62,103 bases of DNA from Actinomycetota bacterium (GCA_023489235.1 JAMDDE010000052.1:1-62103), one strand, 5' to 3'; positions 1 through 8,338 are shown, counted from the stretch's first letter. The notes: generated by a model not told the origin, from the sequence alone. Numbers and translations are program-made.

Positions 1-1
1 A

Positions 2-124
2 AATGCTGAACTACGCCATGCCTTCGGAGTGCGCATAGACTGTGAGTGCGTACCCTTGGGGACTCTTCCTCGTCACGAGATGAAGGCCCGACGAGTAGTG
101 CACGAGATGATAAATGAGTCCTAG
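2..124 (+). CDS. C-terminal fragment of a phenylacetate-CoA ligase-like enzyme (cut by window edge)
   Basis: An open frame enters from the left edge and ends at TAG 122-124, giving the last 40 residues of a protein. The segment VPLGTLPRHEMKARRV resembles the C-terminal tail of PaaK-type adenylate-forming CoA ligases, where a 'PPGxLPRxExKARR' stretch closes the small mobile domain that carries the lysine region. The rest of the gene lies outside the window, so the substrate cannot be judged. The family call rests only on this short tail; an ordinary acyl-CoA synthetase is the alternative. Confidence 0.5.
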   Translation, partial: NAELRHAFGVRIDCECVPLGTLPRHEMKARRVVHEMINES

Positions 125-160
125 CCGTTAAAGGGGAAGTTTTCCAATTCCCCCCATGGT

Positions 161-202
161 GCATGTTGTTTTTCAACCTAGAGCATGTTGTTCTACAACC
201 TC
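161..202. repeat. Imperfect tandem duplication, about 22 bp, at a gene's 3' end
   Basis: GCATGTTGT...AACCT occurs at 161-179 and again at 183-201 with a few substitutions (offset 22). The stop codon of the leftward DUF488 gene (173-175) lies inside the first copy, so the duplication probably set the present C-terminus of that protein. It is one of several short tandem duplications at gene boundaries in this window. Confidence 0.7.
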
Positions 203-544
203 TTTTAGTACAGTAGCTCCAGAGTGGTCTATGTCTCGGGTGGCCGTGAGAAGAATCAGCTGTTTCTCTCGAGCCAGCCTGGCTAATCGAGTTATGATCG
301 TAGAGGCTGGATCTCTTGTGAGTTCGTTTCGGTAACGGGAGGAGAACTCCTCGAAACGTGCGGGAAGATGTCCGTACCACTTACGTAGTTCTGGACTCGG
401 AGCAATATCTTTTGCCCATTCATCGTAGTCTATAGTTCCCTTGGCAAATCCCCGAGGCCACAACCGATCGACCAAGACCCTGTATTCATTGGGCAAACGC
501 TTTTCACTATCGTATACTCGTACGATCTTTACTGAGTGCTCCAC
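173..544 (-). CDS. DUF488 (YeaO-like) family protein
   Basis: A 123-residue soluble protein with the DUF488 hallmarks: an N-terminal 'VRVYD' strand, the central RLWPRG motif (about residues 28-33), a KWYGH segment, and LLTATRD near the C-terminus. The length is normal for the family. Its biochemical role is not established; structural studies place it near small nucleotide- or metal-binding folds, so I give no reaction. It is transcribed leftward, away from the kinase locus, with a 296-bp gap between the two genes. The C-terminus (EQHALG) lies in a tandem duplication. The ATG start at 544 is preceded by a purine-rich AAGGAGGGG. Confidence 0.8.
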   Translation of the reverse strand: MEHSVKIVRVYDSEKRLPNEYRVLVDRLWPRGFAKGTIDYDEWAKDIAPSPELRKWYGHLPARFEEFSSRYRNELTRDPASTIITRLARLAREKQLILLTATRDIDHSGATVLKEVVEQHALG

Positions 545-840
545 ATCCCCTCCTTAGTCCCTTTCCCCATGTTAACCTCTGCGACTTGGGGAAATGGATT
601 TAATCGTTTACCTGTTTCGCCGAGCGATATGTTGGCAGTGGAGGGCATCTTGTGACTTTGAAAATATAGTTCGCGTAGCAAATGCACACAACAAGCGAGA
701 TTTGTTTCACGCTATTCTCTTCCGGCTCGGGGCAGTGTTATAGGCTTGCTGCGTCAAGTGTGGACTTCAAGACAAACATAGTTACACTGAGGAGTATGGT
801 TTCAACAGCAGTCCGATCTGTTGACTGATCGATAGCTTTT
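545..840. other. Divergent intergenic region, DUF488 / ABC-kinase
   Basis: There is no convincing coding frame. It must hold the promoters of the leftward DUF488 gene and the rightward ABC-kinase gene. I looked for the 11-bp elements found at 4427-4501 and saw only scattered GTTTAC/GTTTC pieces (about 606-619) with 8-bp spacing, which I do not consider a match. No terminator-like hairpin is evident. Confidence 0.4.
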
Positions 841-3417
841 ATGACTCAAATGGCGTCCACTGCAGCCAAGGAGCGATCCGAACCTTTGCTCCAGATGAGA
901 AACTTGTCCGTCCATTACGGTCCGCTACAGGCATTGGACGATGTTGACATGGTCATTTGGCCAGGTGAGCTAGTAGCCTTGGCTGGCGAGAACGGAGCTG
1001 GCAAGACCACTCTTATACGCTGCATAGCTGGAGACCTTGTTCCCGAGAGTGGTGAGATCTCGTTGGACAATCATCCTGTTGGCCGTAGTCCCATCACTAC
1101 AACCCAGCAAGGAGTATCTGTAGTTTGGCAGGATCTAGCTCTCTGTGACAATTTGAGCATCGCCGAAAACTTGCTCCTGGGTTGGGAGAAGAAGAGAAAA
1201 CACTTTTTTCTCTCAGATATCAGCACCAGCATGGAGGCGACCTCCATCCTCCAGGGGTTTGGTATTCACCTTGGCGATATAACTCGTCCAGTGCGGTTCC
1301 TATCCGGTGGACAGAGACAATTGCTAGCTGTAGCACGAGCCATAAGGGACAAACCACGACTTTTGATACTAGACGAGCCAACCGCATCTCTTGGAGTGAG
1401 TGAATCCGTTCGGGTGGAGGAGCTCATAACTGAGCTCCATAGACAGGGCGTAACCATCTTGCTTGCCTCGCACGATATCGAGCAGATGTTCAGGTTGGCA
1501 GATCGCATTGTTGTACTGAGGCGTGGGCAAATAGTAGCAGAAGCAGACCCAAAGGTGGCCTATGTCGATGATGTCATAGCCTTGGCTTCGGGGCAGGAGA
1601 TAGACAGCTCAGCTCGTCACCAACTGATTCGTCTGCATGGTCTAGTTGACAGCTTGACATCGGTTCCTCCATCTTCTGGATTGTCCCTAATTCTCTCCGC
1701 TCTAGGAGCAGCTCTTCATACCGACCAACTTTCTATCCACCTACTCAAAGAAGACAAGGCGACACTGCACTGCTCGGTGTCTCAAGGTTTGCCCCATTCC
1801 TTGCTTTCTGCCTGGTCTCTACTGCCCACAGGCCATCTAGGAGGACCCATTGGCATAGCTGCAGCCACCGGTAGGACGGTAGTAAACGAAACTGTGAAGA
1901 TGAGTGTAGATTGGCTGCCATTTCAGAGTTTGGCAGAAGAGGCAGGCATACAAAGCTCTTGGGCTATCCCTATCTACGGATCAAGCGGCAGTGGAGTTAT
2001 TGGGGTGATAGCCGCTTATTTCTCCTATCCCTGTACACCTCAGCGTGATCAGCTTGAACTTCTCACACTTTACGCTGGCTATGCTGCCAGTGCTATTGAA
2101 CACGATCGACTGTTAAGCGAGATAACAGTTCGCAATCGCGTACTTGAAACCGTCAGGGAGATGCTTGAAACTCTAGCTGGTCCTACTCCTACGACAGAAG
2201 GGTTGTTGATAGCCTCTCGCATCCTGTTGAGAGGATTGAAAGCTGATTCAGTGAGTTTGTGGGAGTTGAGCGACGAAGGATACCTCCGTCGCTTCTTGGT
2301 TGACGAACTAGGCATCCACTATGATGGCGACGCAGATGCACTATCTGAAGAGTTGCTAGAAGACCTGCTCATTCATGAGTCCGGTAAAGCAGTAGCCCTG
2401 CAAGATACAGTTAACAAGCAGTATGTGGCAGTAATCTTTGCTGCTCCAGCAACAGCGGCGGTTACAGTTCTAGCCAACTTCAGTTCGGACAGGCTCTCCG
2501 ATTCCAGTATGCAAGTAAAGGAGTTGGCATGCCCCCCTAGATCCAGTACCAGTAAATCCAGTCCCGTTCCCACCCCGGAGCAAAGTGCATCTACTGTGCG
2601 GCTCGTGCTTTTAGCACGCTGGACGGACAGCGCGGTGCCCGAGGAGGCGCTAGCCCTGATCGAAGATGCCGCTCACTCACTGCAGTTAGCTCTCGAGAGA
2701 GAGAAGGCCGAGTTGGCTCAGCAAGAGGCAGTAGCACTTCGGCGCTCACAGGAGCTGCAAATGAACTTTCTTTCTAGATTGAGCCATGAGTTGCGCACTC
2801 CACTTACTGCCATCAGGGGTTACGCCTCCTCTCTCTTGCAGCCAGATGTTACTTGGGACTCTGCGTCCGAAGAGCGTTTCCTCAATCGCATAGCCAGTGA
2901 ATCAGCACGTCTCGGTCGGCTCGTCAACGATCTTCTCGATTTCTCTAGCATCGAATCCAATACCCTACGCCTCCACCAGGATTGGTGCGACCTATCCTTG
3001 GTTCTCGAAGCGGCTGCAGCTTGCCTACCATCCCAGGGCAGTGAGCCAATAGAGATTGAGTGCGAGCAGGAATTACCAGTTATATGGGCAGACCATGACC
3101 GTTTGGAACAAGTATTTGTCAATCTCTTCCACAATGCCGTATCCCACAATCCACCTGGAACACGGGTACGGGCCAAGGCATTTAGAAAAGATGCAGATGT
3201 GGTTGTAGTGGACGTGTTCGACGACGGAGCAGAGGACTCTCCGGAAATGATCTCTTTCGACCCAGATAAATGGGGGCCATCACGTACATCGAACAGAGGA
3301 TTGGGACTATCGATAGCTCAAGGGATTATTGCTGCCCATGGAGGGAGAATGGAGCTGAAGAACTTGGATGAAGGCCACTGCTTCAGTGTACTTCTCCCAG
3401 TGGAGAAGCCTTCTTGA
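841..3417 (+). CDS. ABC-transporter ATPase fused to a GAF/histidine-kinase sensor
   Basis: An 858-residue protein. Residues about 15-245 form a complete sugar-type ABC nucleotide-binding domain: Walker A GENGAGKTT (49-57), Q-loop in VVWQDLALCDN, signature LSGGQRQ (154-160), Walker B LLILDEP (174-180) and H-loop His211. A GAF-like region follows (about 255-440), then a second more diverged one with a low-complexity Ser/Pro stretch, and a coiled-coil linker. The C-terminus is a histidine kinase: H-box SRLSHELRTP with His649, N-box NLFHNAVSHN, a DDG G1 box and the GLGLSIAQG G2 box. No membrane segments are apparent, so it is probably cytosolic or recruited to a transporter. The regulator gene lies 217 bp downstream, followed by a xylose-type ABC importer. 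All catalytic ABC residues are intact, so the domain may bind and hydrolyse ATP. The single uninterrupted frame argues against an assembly fusion. Its signal is unknown. Confidence 0.9.
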   Translation: MTQMASTAAKERSEPLLQMRNLSVHYGPLQALDDVDMVIWPGELVALAGENGAGKTTLIRCIAGDLVPESGEISLDNHPVGRSPITTTQQGVSVVWQDLALCDNLSIAENLLLGWEKKRKHFFLSDISTSMEATSILQGFGIHLGDITRPVRFLSGGQRQLLAVARAIRDKPRLLILDEPTASLGVSESVRVEELITELHRQGVTILLASHDIEQMFRLADRIVVLRRGQIVAEADPKVAYVDDVIALASGQEIDSSARHQLIRLHGLVDSLTSVPPSSGLSLILSALGAALHTDQLSIHLLKEDKATLHCSVSQGLPHSLLSAWSLLPTGHLGGPIGIAAATGRTVVNETVKMSVDWLPFQSLAEEAGIQSSWAIPIYGSSGSGVIGVIAAYFSYPCTPQRDQLELLTLYAGYAASAIEHDRLLSEITVRNRVLETVREMLETLAGPTPTTEGLLIASRILLRGLKADSVSLWELSDEGYLRRFLVDELGIHYDGDADALSEELLEDLLIHESGKAVALQDTVNKQYVAVIFAAPATAAVTVLANFSSDRLSDSSMQVKELACPPRSSTSKSSPVPTPEQSASTVRLVLLARWTDSAVPEEALALIEDAAHSLQLALEREKAELAQQEAVALRRSQELQMNFLSRLSHELRTPLTAIRGYASSLLQPDVTWDSASEERFLNRIASESARLGRLVNDLLDFSSIESNTLRLHQDWCDLSLVLEAAAACLPSQGSEPIEIECEQELPVIWADHDRLEQVFVNLFHNAVSHNPPGTRVRAKAFRKDADVVVVDVFDDGAEDSPEMISFDPDKWGPSRTSNRGLGLSIAQGIIAAHGGRMELKNLDEGHCFSVLLPVEKPS

Positions 3418-3459
3418 ATGGTTGCACTCCGCTGGAGGCCAGAACTGCAACGAGCTGTA

Positions 3460-3559
3460 CATGCTCACAAAAGCCTAAGTTCAGTTGGCTCGACGAATCC
3501 GACAAGCCGTGGTGCAATCCTCGGCTCTCATGTTCACAAAGATCTAACTTCAGTTGGTT
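3460..3559. repeat. Two imperfect direct repeats 69 bp apart upstream of the response-regulator gene
   Basis: CATGCTCACAAAAGCC followed by TAAGTTCAGTTGG (3460-3488) recurs as CATGTTCACAAAGATC followed by TAACTTCAGTTGG (3529-3557). The copies lie in the 217-bp gap between the kinase and the regulator. They may be a decayed tandem duplication or paired protein-binding sites controlling an internal promoter; nothing else in the sequence decides between these. Confidence 0.6.
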
Positions 3560-3633
3560 TGGTAGGGAAGCACTAGGGCCTTTGGCTATTTGTACGGAGC
3601 TGTACCGAGAATGGTGAAGCGAGAAAGAAGGGA

Positions 3634-4356
3634 GTGCTTGGGATGTCTAGGTGGCCTGGAGTAGAGCTGCACACCAAAGCCCTCATCATAGAAGATGACC
3701 CCAACATCGTAGACTTGATTCGTTCCAATCTGATAGTACGAGGTTTTGATACCTCAGTATCCGTTGACGGCAAACGGGTAATTGAACTAATTGCAACCGA
3801 GAATCCAGATATCGTACTGCTCGACCTTATGCTTCCCGAGGTTGATGGGTTCGAGTTGTGCTACCAGATAAGAGAGCATTCATCGGTAGGTATTATCGTC
3901 ATCTCTGCTCGACGGGGTGAGCGTGACAAAGTTACTGTTCTCAACGCTGGAGCAGACGACTACATAACCAAGCCGTTCAGTATCGAGGAACTCTTGGCTC
4001 GAATCACGGCTACTCTTCGTCGTACCCGTCCACCTAAATTCGAAGAGTCGACTCCAGCCATCATCCAGGCAAGAGACTTGACAATTGACCTAGAGAAGCA
4101 GCAGGTTATCAAGGGAGGAAAAGAAGTTTACCTCACCCCTACGGAGTTTTCCCTGCTACGAGAGTTCGTGATCAACCGAGGAAAACTACTTACCCATGCT
4201 TACCTGCTGCGTCGAGTTTGGGGACACGGTTACGAAACCGAGACTGAGTACGTACGTGTTTATGTGCGACGCCTGAGAACCAAACTGGAGAGTGAGGGGA
4301 GCCCCCTCCTTATCACTACTCAGCCCCGAGCTGGGTACCGCTTTGTCTCCGATTGA
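3634..4356 (+). CDS. OmpR/PhoB-family response regulator
   Basis: A 240-residue two-domain regulator. The receiver domain has the acidic pair EDD near the N-terminus, the phospho-acceptor Asp in VLLDLMLPE (Asp64 from the GTG start), and the TKPF lysine loop. The C-terminal winged helix has LTPTEFSLLREF and ends in the typical hairpin YVRVYVRRLR...PRAGYRFV. It is the obvious partner of the upstream ABC-kinase and would bind direct repeats as this family does; a matching 11-bp array lies 71 bp after its stop codon, ahead of the binding-protein gene. The start may be GTG 3634 or ATG 3643; AAGGGAG just before 3634 gives better spacing to ATG 3643. Confidence 0.93.
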   Translation: MLGMSRWPGVELHTKALIIEDDPNIVDLIRSNLIVRGFDTSVSVDGKRVIELIATENPDIVLLDLMLPEVDGFELCYQIREHSSVGIIVISARRGERDKVTVLNAGADDYITKPFSIEELLARITATLRRTRPPKFEESTPAIIQARDLTIDLEKQQVIKGGKEVYLTPTEFSLLREFVINRGKLLTHAYLLRRVWGHGYETETEYVRVYVRRLRTKLESEGSPLLITTQPRAGYRFVSD

Positions 4357-4426
4357 ACGAACAGATCCCCAGGATAGGCCAACGAGGTGCTCTCGGTCAG
4401 GATGATATCGAATATAACCAATCTCT

Positions 4427-4501
4427 TATTTACAACTTGTTTACGACGTATTTATGAATTATTAACGCTACCGTCACAATATTAACAGGTTGTTTACAGC
4501 C
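4427..4501 (+). promoter_or_regulatory. Array of 11-bp direct repeats: candidate OmpR-type operator and promoter
   Basis: Four abutting 11-mers start at 4427, 4438, 4449 and 4460: TATTTACAACT, TGTTTACGACG, TATTTATGAAT, TATTAACGCTA. After a 9-bp spacer two more follow at 4480 and 4491: TATTAACAGGT and TGTTTACAGCC. Direct repeats with an 11-bp period are how OmpR/PhoB-family dimers bind DNA. A plausible core promoter overlaps the last unit (TTGTTT at 4490-4495 and TATTAA near 4515), which would suit class II activation. The target is the binding-protein gene starting at 4583. The sites are seen directly; binding by the neighbouring regulator is inferred. Confidence 0.7.
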
Positions 4502-4582
4502 TGAGGCATACAGTTATTAATGAGAAGGCAGTGAGATCTTGCTGCTAAATGTCTCAGGCTGAAAATGACCAAGGAGGCGTAA

Positions 4583-5818
4583 GTGAAGCTACCTGTATTC
4601 ATAAATAAAAAACAGTTTCTTGGAGGAATCTCTCTGGTGTTCGCTGCTAGTTTAGTAGCTTCAGCATGCAGTAGCAGTTCCTCTTCCAGTGCAAAGCCTA
4701 CGAAATCCAAGACGAGTACTACTACTACGGTTGCAATCTCTGCCTCATCCTTCAATCGCAGCTTCTCTACTATGTCCTTGCTCAAGCCATTGGTTGCCAA
4801 GGGCAAGGGAATGGTGGCCGCGATACTTCCTGACACGGTTACCTCTGCGCGGTACACAGAGTTCGATGCGCCGTTCCTTACCGAAGCATTCAAGGCAGCC
4901 GGTCTCTCGCCTTCACAGTTCGTTGTCCAAAATGCTCAGGGTAGTGATGCCACCGAGTTGTCCTTGGCAGAGTCGGACATCACCAAGGGAGCGACCGTGC
5001 TGGCGATGGACCCACTCGACTCAGGTGTAGGAGTACAGATAGAGCGTTATGCAGCAGCTCATGGAGTGAGGGTGATCAACTATGATCGACTTACTCTTGG
5101 AAGTAGTCCAAGCAACTACTACGTAAGCTTCAATAATGTCGAGGTAGGAAAGTTGATCGGAGAGGGATTTGTCAGCTGTGTGACTGCCTGGCATGTGTCG
5201 AAGCCACAAGTCCTGGTGATGCGTGGCTCTCCGACTGACAACAACGCAACTTTATTTGCTCAAGGCTATGATGGCGTGTTAAAGCCTTACTTCAGCTCTG
5301 GACAGTACGTAAAAGTCGGTGAACCAGCTGGGACTTGGCAACCAGCCAAAGCTCTAACGATCTTTGAAGGGCAGTATACTGCTCATCGCAATATCAATGC
5401 AGTTGTTACCCCCAATGATGAAAATGCTGCTCCTATAATCAACTACCTGAAGACCTTGCACATTCCCCCGAAGACGTTTCCTGTTACCGGACAGGATGCA
5501 ACTCTGGCCGGTCTGCAGAACATACTCTCCGGTTACCAGTGCGGAACCGTATACAAGCCCATCTACCTAGAAGCTCAGGCTACTGTCGCACTTGCCATGT
5601 ATCTACGAGCTGGTCTTACACCTCCTTCCTCCCTGTTGAATGGCACTACGTACGACCCCACCTCTCATAACGAGATACCTTCGGTCCTACTGAAGCCAGA
5701 GTGGGTGACGACGAAGAACATGGCTTCCACGGTTGTGGCCGATAACTTCGTGCCAGCTTCACAGCTTTGTGCTGGCGCCTATGCAAGTTATTGCAGTGCA
5801 GCTGGTATCACCCCTTAG
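4583..5818 (+). CDS. Xylose-type sugar ABC transporter substrate-binding lipoprotein
   Basis: A 411-residue exported binding protein. It has a hydrophobic signal ending in a lipobox (LVASAC, Cys29), then a Ser-rich and Thr-rich linker, then a periplasmic-binding-protein type I fold. The segment VRVINYDRLTLG followed by YYVSFNN and GKLIGEGF closely resembles D-xylose binding proteins (XylF), so a pentose or related sugar is likely but not proven. The GTG start at 4583 is fixed by AAGGAGG at 4571-4577. It is the first transporter gene after the two-component genes and sits behind the 11-bp operator array. A strong hairpin after the gene probably raises its expression over the ATPase and permease. 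Confidence 0.9.
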   Translation: MKLPVFINKKQFLGGISLVFAASLVASACSSSSSSSAKPTKSKTSTTTTVAISASSFNRSFSTMSLLKPLVAKGKGMVAAILPDTVTSARYTEFDAPFLTEAFKAAGLSPSQFVVQNAQGSDATELSLAESDITKGATVLAMDPLDSGVGVQIERYAAAHGVRVINYDRLTLGSSPSNYYVSFNNVEVGKLIGEGFVSCVTAWHVSKPQVLVMRGSPTDNNATLFAQGYDGVLKPYFSSGQYVKVGEPAGTWQPAKALTIFEGQYTAHRNINAVVTPNDENAAPIINYLKTLHIPPKTFPVTGQDATLAGLQNILSGYQCGTVYKPIYLEAQATVALAMYLRAGLTPPSSLLNGTTYDPTSHNEIPSVLLKPEWVTTKNMASTVVADNFVPASQLCAGAYASYCSAAGITP

Positions 5819-5873
5819 CTGTTCAATTGAGTCTTCGATTGAGGCATGAGAGTTCTATGCTAGGCAAGCAGTC

Positions 5874-6824
5874 ATGAACGAATCCTTCTTGGAAAGCGCC
5901 CGGCCTGGAGGGGCAGGCCGGGCGCAGAAGGAAACCCTAGCTCAACTGAACGGGGTCAGCTCTGACGCCAAGGAGCCGGGAGTCACCAGGAGATCTCTTG
6001 GAGAGCCTACGGAAGGACTGAGTGGCAAGGGACACTTGAACGAAGTGGAACCTCTCCTTAGTTTACGAGGAATTGACAAAAGTTTCGGTCCTGTACAGGC
6101 ATTGGCCGGGGTGGACCTGGATATTCCTCTTGGTCAAGTTACTGCTTTGGTCGGAGACAATGGTGCTGGGAAATCAGTATTGGTCAAGACCATATCTGGC
6201 ATTTGGGAACCCGACGATGGCCAGATATTTTGGGAAGGTAGACCTGTGCATATCCGCAATCCTAAAGAGGCCGCGGAGATGGGCATCACCACCGTCTATC
6301 AAGACCTGGCACTCTGTGACAACTTGGACATAGTGCAAAATATGTTCCTAGGTCGAGAGCCCACTCGGTACCGCTTACTCGACGAAACCGCGATGGAGCT
6401 AGCTGCCAAACGAACTCTAGCAGAGTTGTCGGTGGTCACGGTTCGGTCAATTCGTCAAGCTGTTGCATCGCTTTCCGGAGGACAGCGTCAAGCTGTTGCA
6501 GTAGGTAAAGCAGTGATGTGGAACTCCAAACTGGTCATCTTTGACGAACCAACAGCAGCATTAGCAGTGTCCTCAGCAGCTATGGTGCTCGAGCTGATCA
6601 GGCAGTTGGCCAGTCGAGGACTTGCCGTGATCGTCATATCCCATGTCTTGAACGAGATATTCAGTGTAGCCGATCGCATAGCAGTCCTACACTTAGGTCA
6701 TATAGCTGCAGTGGGTCCAATAAGCGAGTTCGATCCTCAGAAGGTCGCCACCCTCATGGCTACCGGTACCTCTTCTTGGTCCAGCCATGAATCGGATAGT
6801 CCTTCTGATCCTCGGGAGCTGTGA
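5874..6824 (+). CDS. Sugar ABC transporter ATPase, single nucleotide-binding domain
   Basis: 316 residues containing one ABC domain: Walker A GDNGAGKS, Q-loop in TVYQDLALCDN, signature LSGGQRQ, Walker B LVIFDEPTAAL and the H-loop VISH. XylG/RbsA-type ATPases usually carry two such domains in about 500 residues, so this is a half-size version. It would energise the downstream permease as a homodimer, or with another ATPase half such as the one in the upstream kinase, whose Q-loop region (QDLALCDN) is identical. The first 54 residues are poor in family similarity and cover a GC-rich hairpin; TTG 6036, preceded by AAGGGA, is a credible alternative start. Confidence 0.9.
   Translation: MNESFLESARPGGAGRAQKETLAQLNGVSSDAKEPGVTRRSLGEPTEGLSGKGHLNEVEPLLSLRGIDKSFGPVQALAGVDLDIPLGQVTALVGDNGAGKSVLVKTISGIWEPDDGQIFWEGRPVHIRNPKEAAEMGITTVYQDLALCDNLDIVQNMFLGREPTRYRLLDETAMELAAKRTLAELSVVTVRSIRQAVASLSGGQRQAVAVGKAVMWNSKLVIFDEPTAALAVSSAAMVLELIRQLASRGLAVIVISHVLNEIFSVADRIAVLHLGHIAAVGPISEFDPQKVATLMATGTSSWSSHESDSPSDPREL
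5896..5925 (+). terminator. GC-rich 12-bp perfect hairpin between binding-protein and ATPase genes
   Basis: GCGCCCGGCCTG (5896-5907) and CAGGCCGGGCGC (5914-5925) are perfectly complementary around a six-base loop. No U-tract follows, so it is more likely an mRNA-stabilising or attenuating structure than a full terminator. Hairpins after binding-protein genes often let that protein accumulate above its ATPase and permease. Its place inside the first codons of the annotated ATPase frame is a reason to suspect a later start for that gene. Confidence 0.6.
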
Positions 6825-6831
6825 AGAAATC

Positions 6832-8220
6832 ATGGAAAAAACAGAGAATACGAATCCAAAGTCAATGTCAGGATCGAGTAGAACTCCGGGAGAGTTTACC
6901 CGGGAGGAGGTAACTTCAACCACCGATCGTTCAGCGGGCTCAGCTCCCAATACAAGGGCATCAGAGGTTGCTCTAGCTGAAGGATCCGAACTCATGGTCA
7001 ACTCGTTGGGAGAGTACGTACAAGCATGGGTGAAGCGAATTCGCAATGGAGACAGCGGTGTCCTACCGGTGCTAGGCGGTCTGATAGCGATAGTCATAAT
7101 CTTCCAGGTACAGAATTCCTTGTTCCTGTCTGCTGGCAACCTGGTGAACCTGCTGGTGCAGGGTGCCGTCTTCGTGCTCCTGGGTATGGCGGAAGTATTC
7201 GTCCTCCTTCTCGGAGAGATAGACTTATCTGTCGGCTATGTGGCTGGAGTAGGAGCAGCTATTACGGCTATTTTGGCGTCACCTTTCGGTGGGAGTTGGC
7301 CCTGGTGGATAGCCATAGCAGCAGGACTCGCTAGTACGGTGTTCATCGGTACCTTGCAAGGCGTCCTCATCACCCGGTTGCATCTACCCTCTTTCGTGGT
7401 GACCCTGGCCGGGTTGCTTGGCTGGGAAGGAGTGATGCTGTTCCTCATTGATCACGCCAGTCCTTCCAGCGGGGGGTTGATCAGCATATCCAACAACATC
7501 ATCTATGACTTGGTCAACGGGAATCTCAATCAAGTAGCTGGCTGGGTTGTGATGGTCCTCGTCGTTGCCTTGTTCGCCGTGTCCATTGTGCTACGTGATC
7601 ACCATCGACGTTCCAATGGGCTGGCTGCACCGCCACCCAGTCTTACGGCCATGAAGATCGCAGTAGCCATAGCTGCTGGCGTAGCTCTACTTCTTGTATG
7701 TGATGCTAACCGTGGGGTATCGATTCCTCTCCGTGGCGTACCTTGGGTGGTGCTCATAGTGCTTGGCTTCCTCGGGATGTGGAGCTTTTTGTTGGGGAGG
7801 ACTCGCTTTGGTCGTTATATCTATGCAATTGGAGGTAATGCCGAAGCAGCGAGAAGAGCAGGGATAAATTTATCTCGAATACGTACAACAGCCTTTGCCT
7901 TGGCAGGGTTGACAGCTGGAATAGCTGGGATCATCTACGAATCGCGCCTGGGCTCCATCTCTGACAACATAGACGGTGGCACCCTGGTTCTTTATGCCGT
8001 GGCTGCAGCTGTAATAGGAGGTACCAGTCTGTTCGGCGGTCGCGGCAAGATGATCCATGCTGTACTGGGCGGGATAGTTATTGCAGCCATATACAACGGA
8101 TTGGGTTTGTTGGGTGTTAGTGCATCAACTGAGTACATAGTTACCGCTCTTGTGCTGTTGGCAGCCGTAACGGTGGATTCCATGACTCGCAGGGGTCGCG
8201 CGACAACTTCTGCTCGATGA
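6832..8220 (+). CDS. Sugar ABC transporter permease (XylH/RbsC family)
   Basis: An integral membrane protein of 462 residues from ATG 6832. After a hydrophilic, Ser/Thr-rich N-terminal region of about 70 residues come multiple hydrophobic segments, including VFVLLGMAEVFVLLLGEIDLS, typical of the BPD_transp_2 family. The motif IGGNAEAARRAGI (the EAA-like loop that contacts the ATPase) and GGTSLFGGRGK near the C-terminus support the family. A longer frame begins at ATG 6787 inside the ATPase gene; I chose ATG 6832 because it follows the ATPase stop directly. It completes a binding protein-ATPase-permease importer. Confidence 0.9.
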   Translation: MEKTENTNPKSMSGSSRTPGEFTREEVTSTTDRSAGSAPNTRASEVALAEGSELMVNSLGEYVQAWVKRIRNGDSGVLPVLGGLIAIVIIFQVQNSLFLSAGNLVNLLVQGAVFVLLGMAEVFVLLLGEIDLSVGYVAGVGAAITAILASPFGGSWPWWIAIAAGLASTVFIGTLQGVLITRLHLPSFVVTLAGLLGWEGVMLFLIDHASPSSGGLISISNNIIYDLVNGNLNQVAGWVVMVLVVALFAVSIVLRDHHRRSNGLAAPPPSLTAMKIAVAIAAGVALLLVCDANRGVSIPLRGVPWVVLIVLGFLGMWSFLLGRTRFGRYIYAIGGNAEAARRAGINLSRIRTTAFALAGLTAGIAGIIYESRLGSISDNIDGGTLVLYAVAAAVIGGTSLFGGRGKMIHAVLGGIVIAAIYNGLGLLGVSASTEYIVTALVLLAAVTVDSMTRRGRATTSAR

Positions 8221-8243
8221 ATCTCGGTTAAACGAGTTTCGGT

Positions 8244-8272
8244 AACCAACAGGAAGGCAACCAACAGGAAGG
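8244..8272. repeat. 15-bp tandem repeat upstream of the sigma-factor gene
   Basis: AACCAACAGGAAGGC (8244-8258) is followed directly by AACCAACAGGAAGG (8259-8272). It lies in the 118-bp gap between the permease and the sigma-factor gene. It may be a slippage product or paired binding sites. Confidence 0.75.
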
Positions 8273-8338
8273 TGGTATCCTGCGAACTGCCCAATGAGCA
8301 GCTCTTGGCGATATCTGGAAAGTGGTATGTTGAAATAA

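Noticed and set aside
3414-3617. 67-codon frame overlapping the kinase stop
   Set aside because: It consists largely of the 69-bp repeat, has no ribosome-binding site and no protein-like features beyond the repetition.
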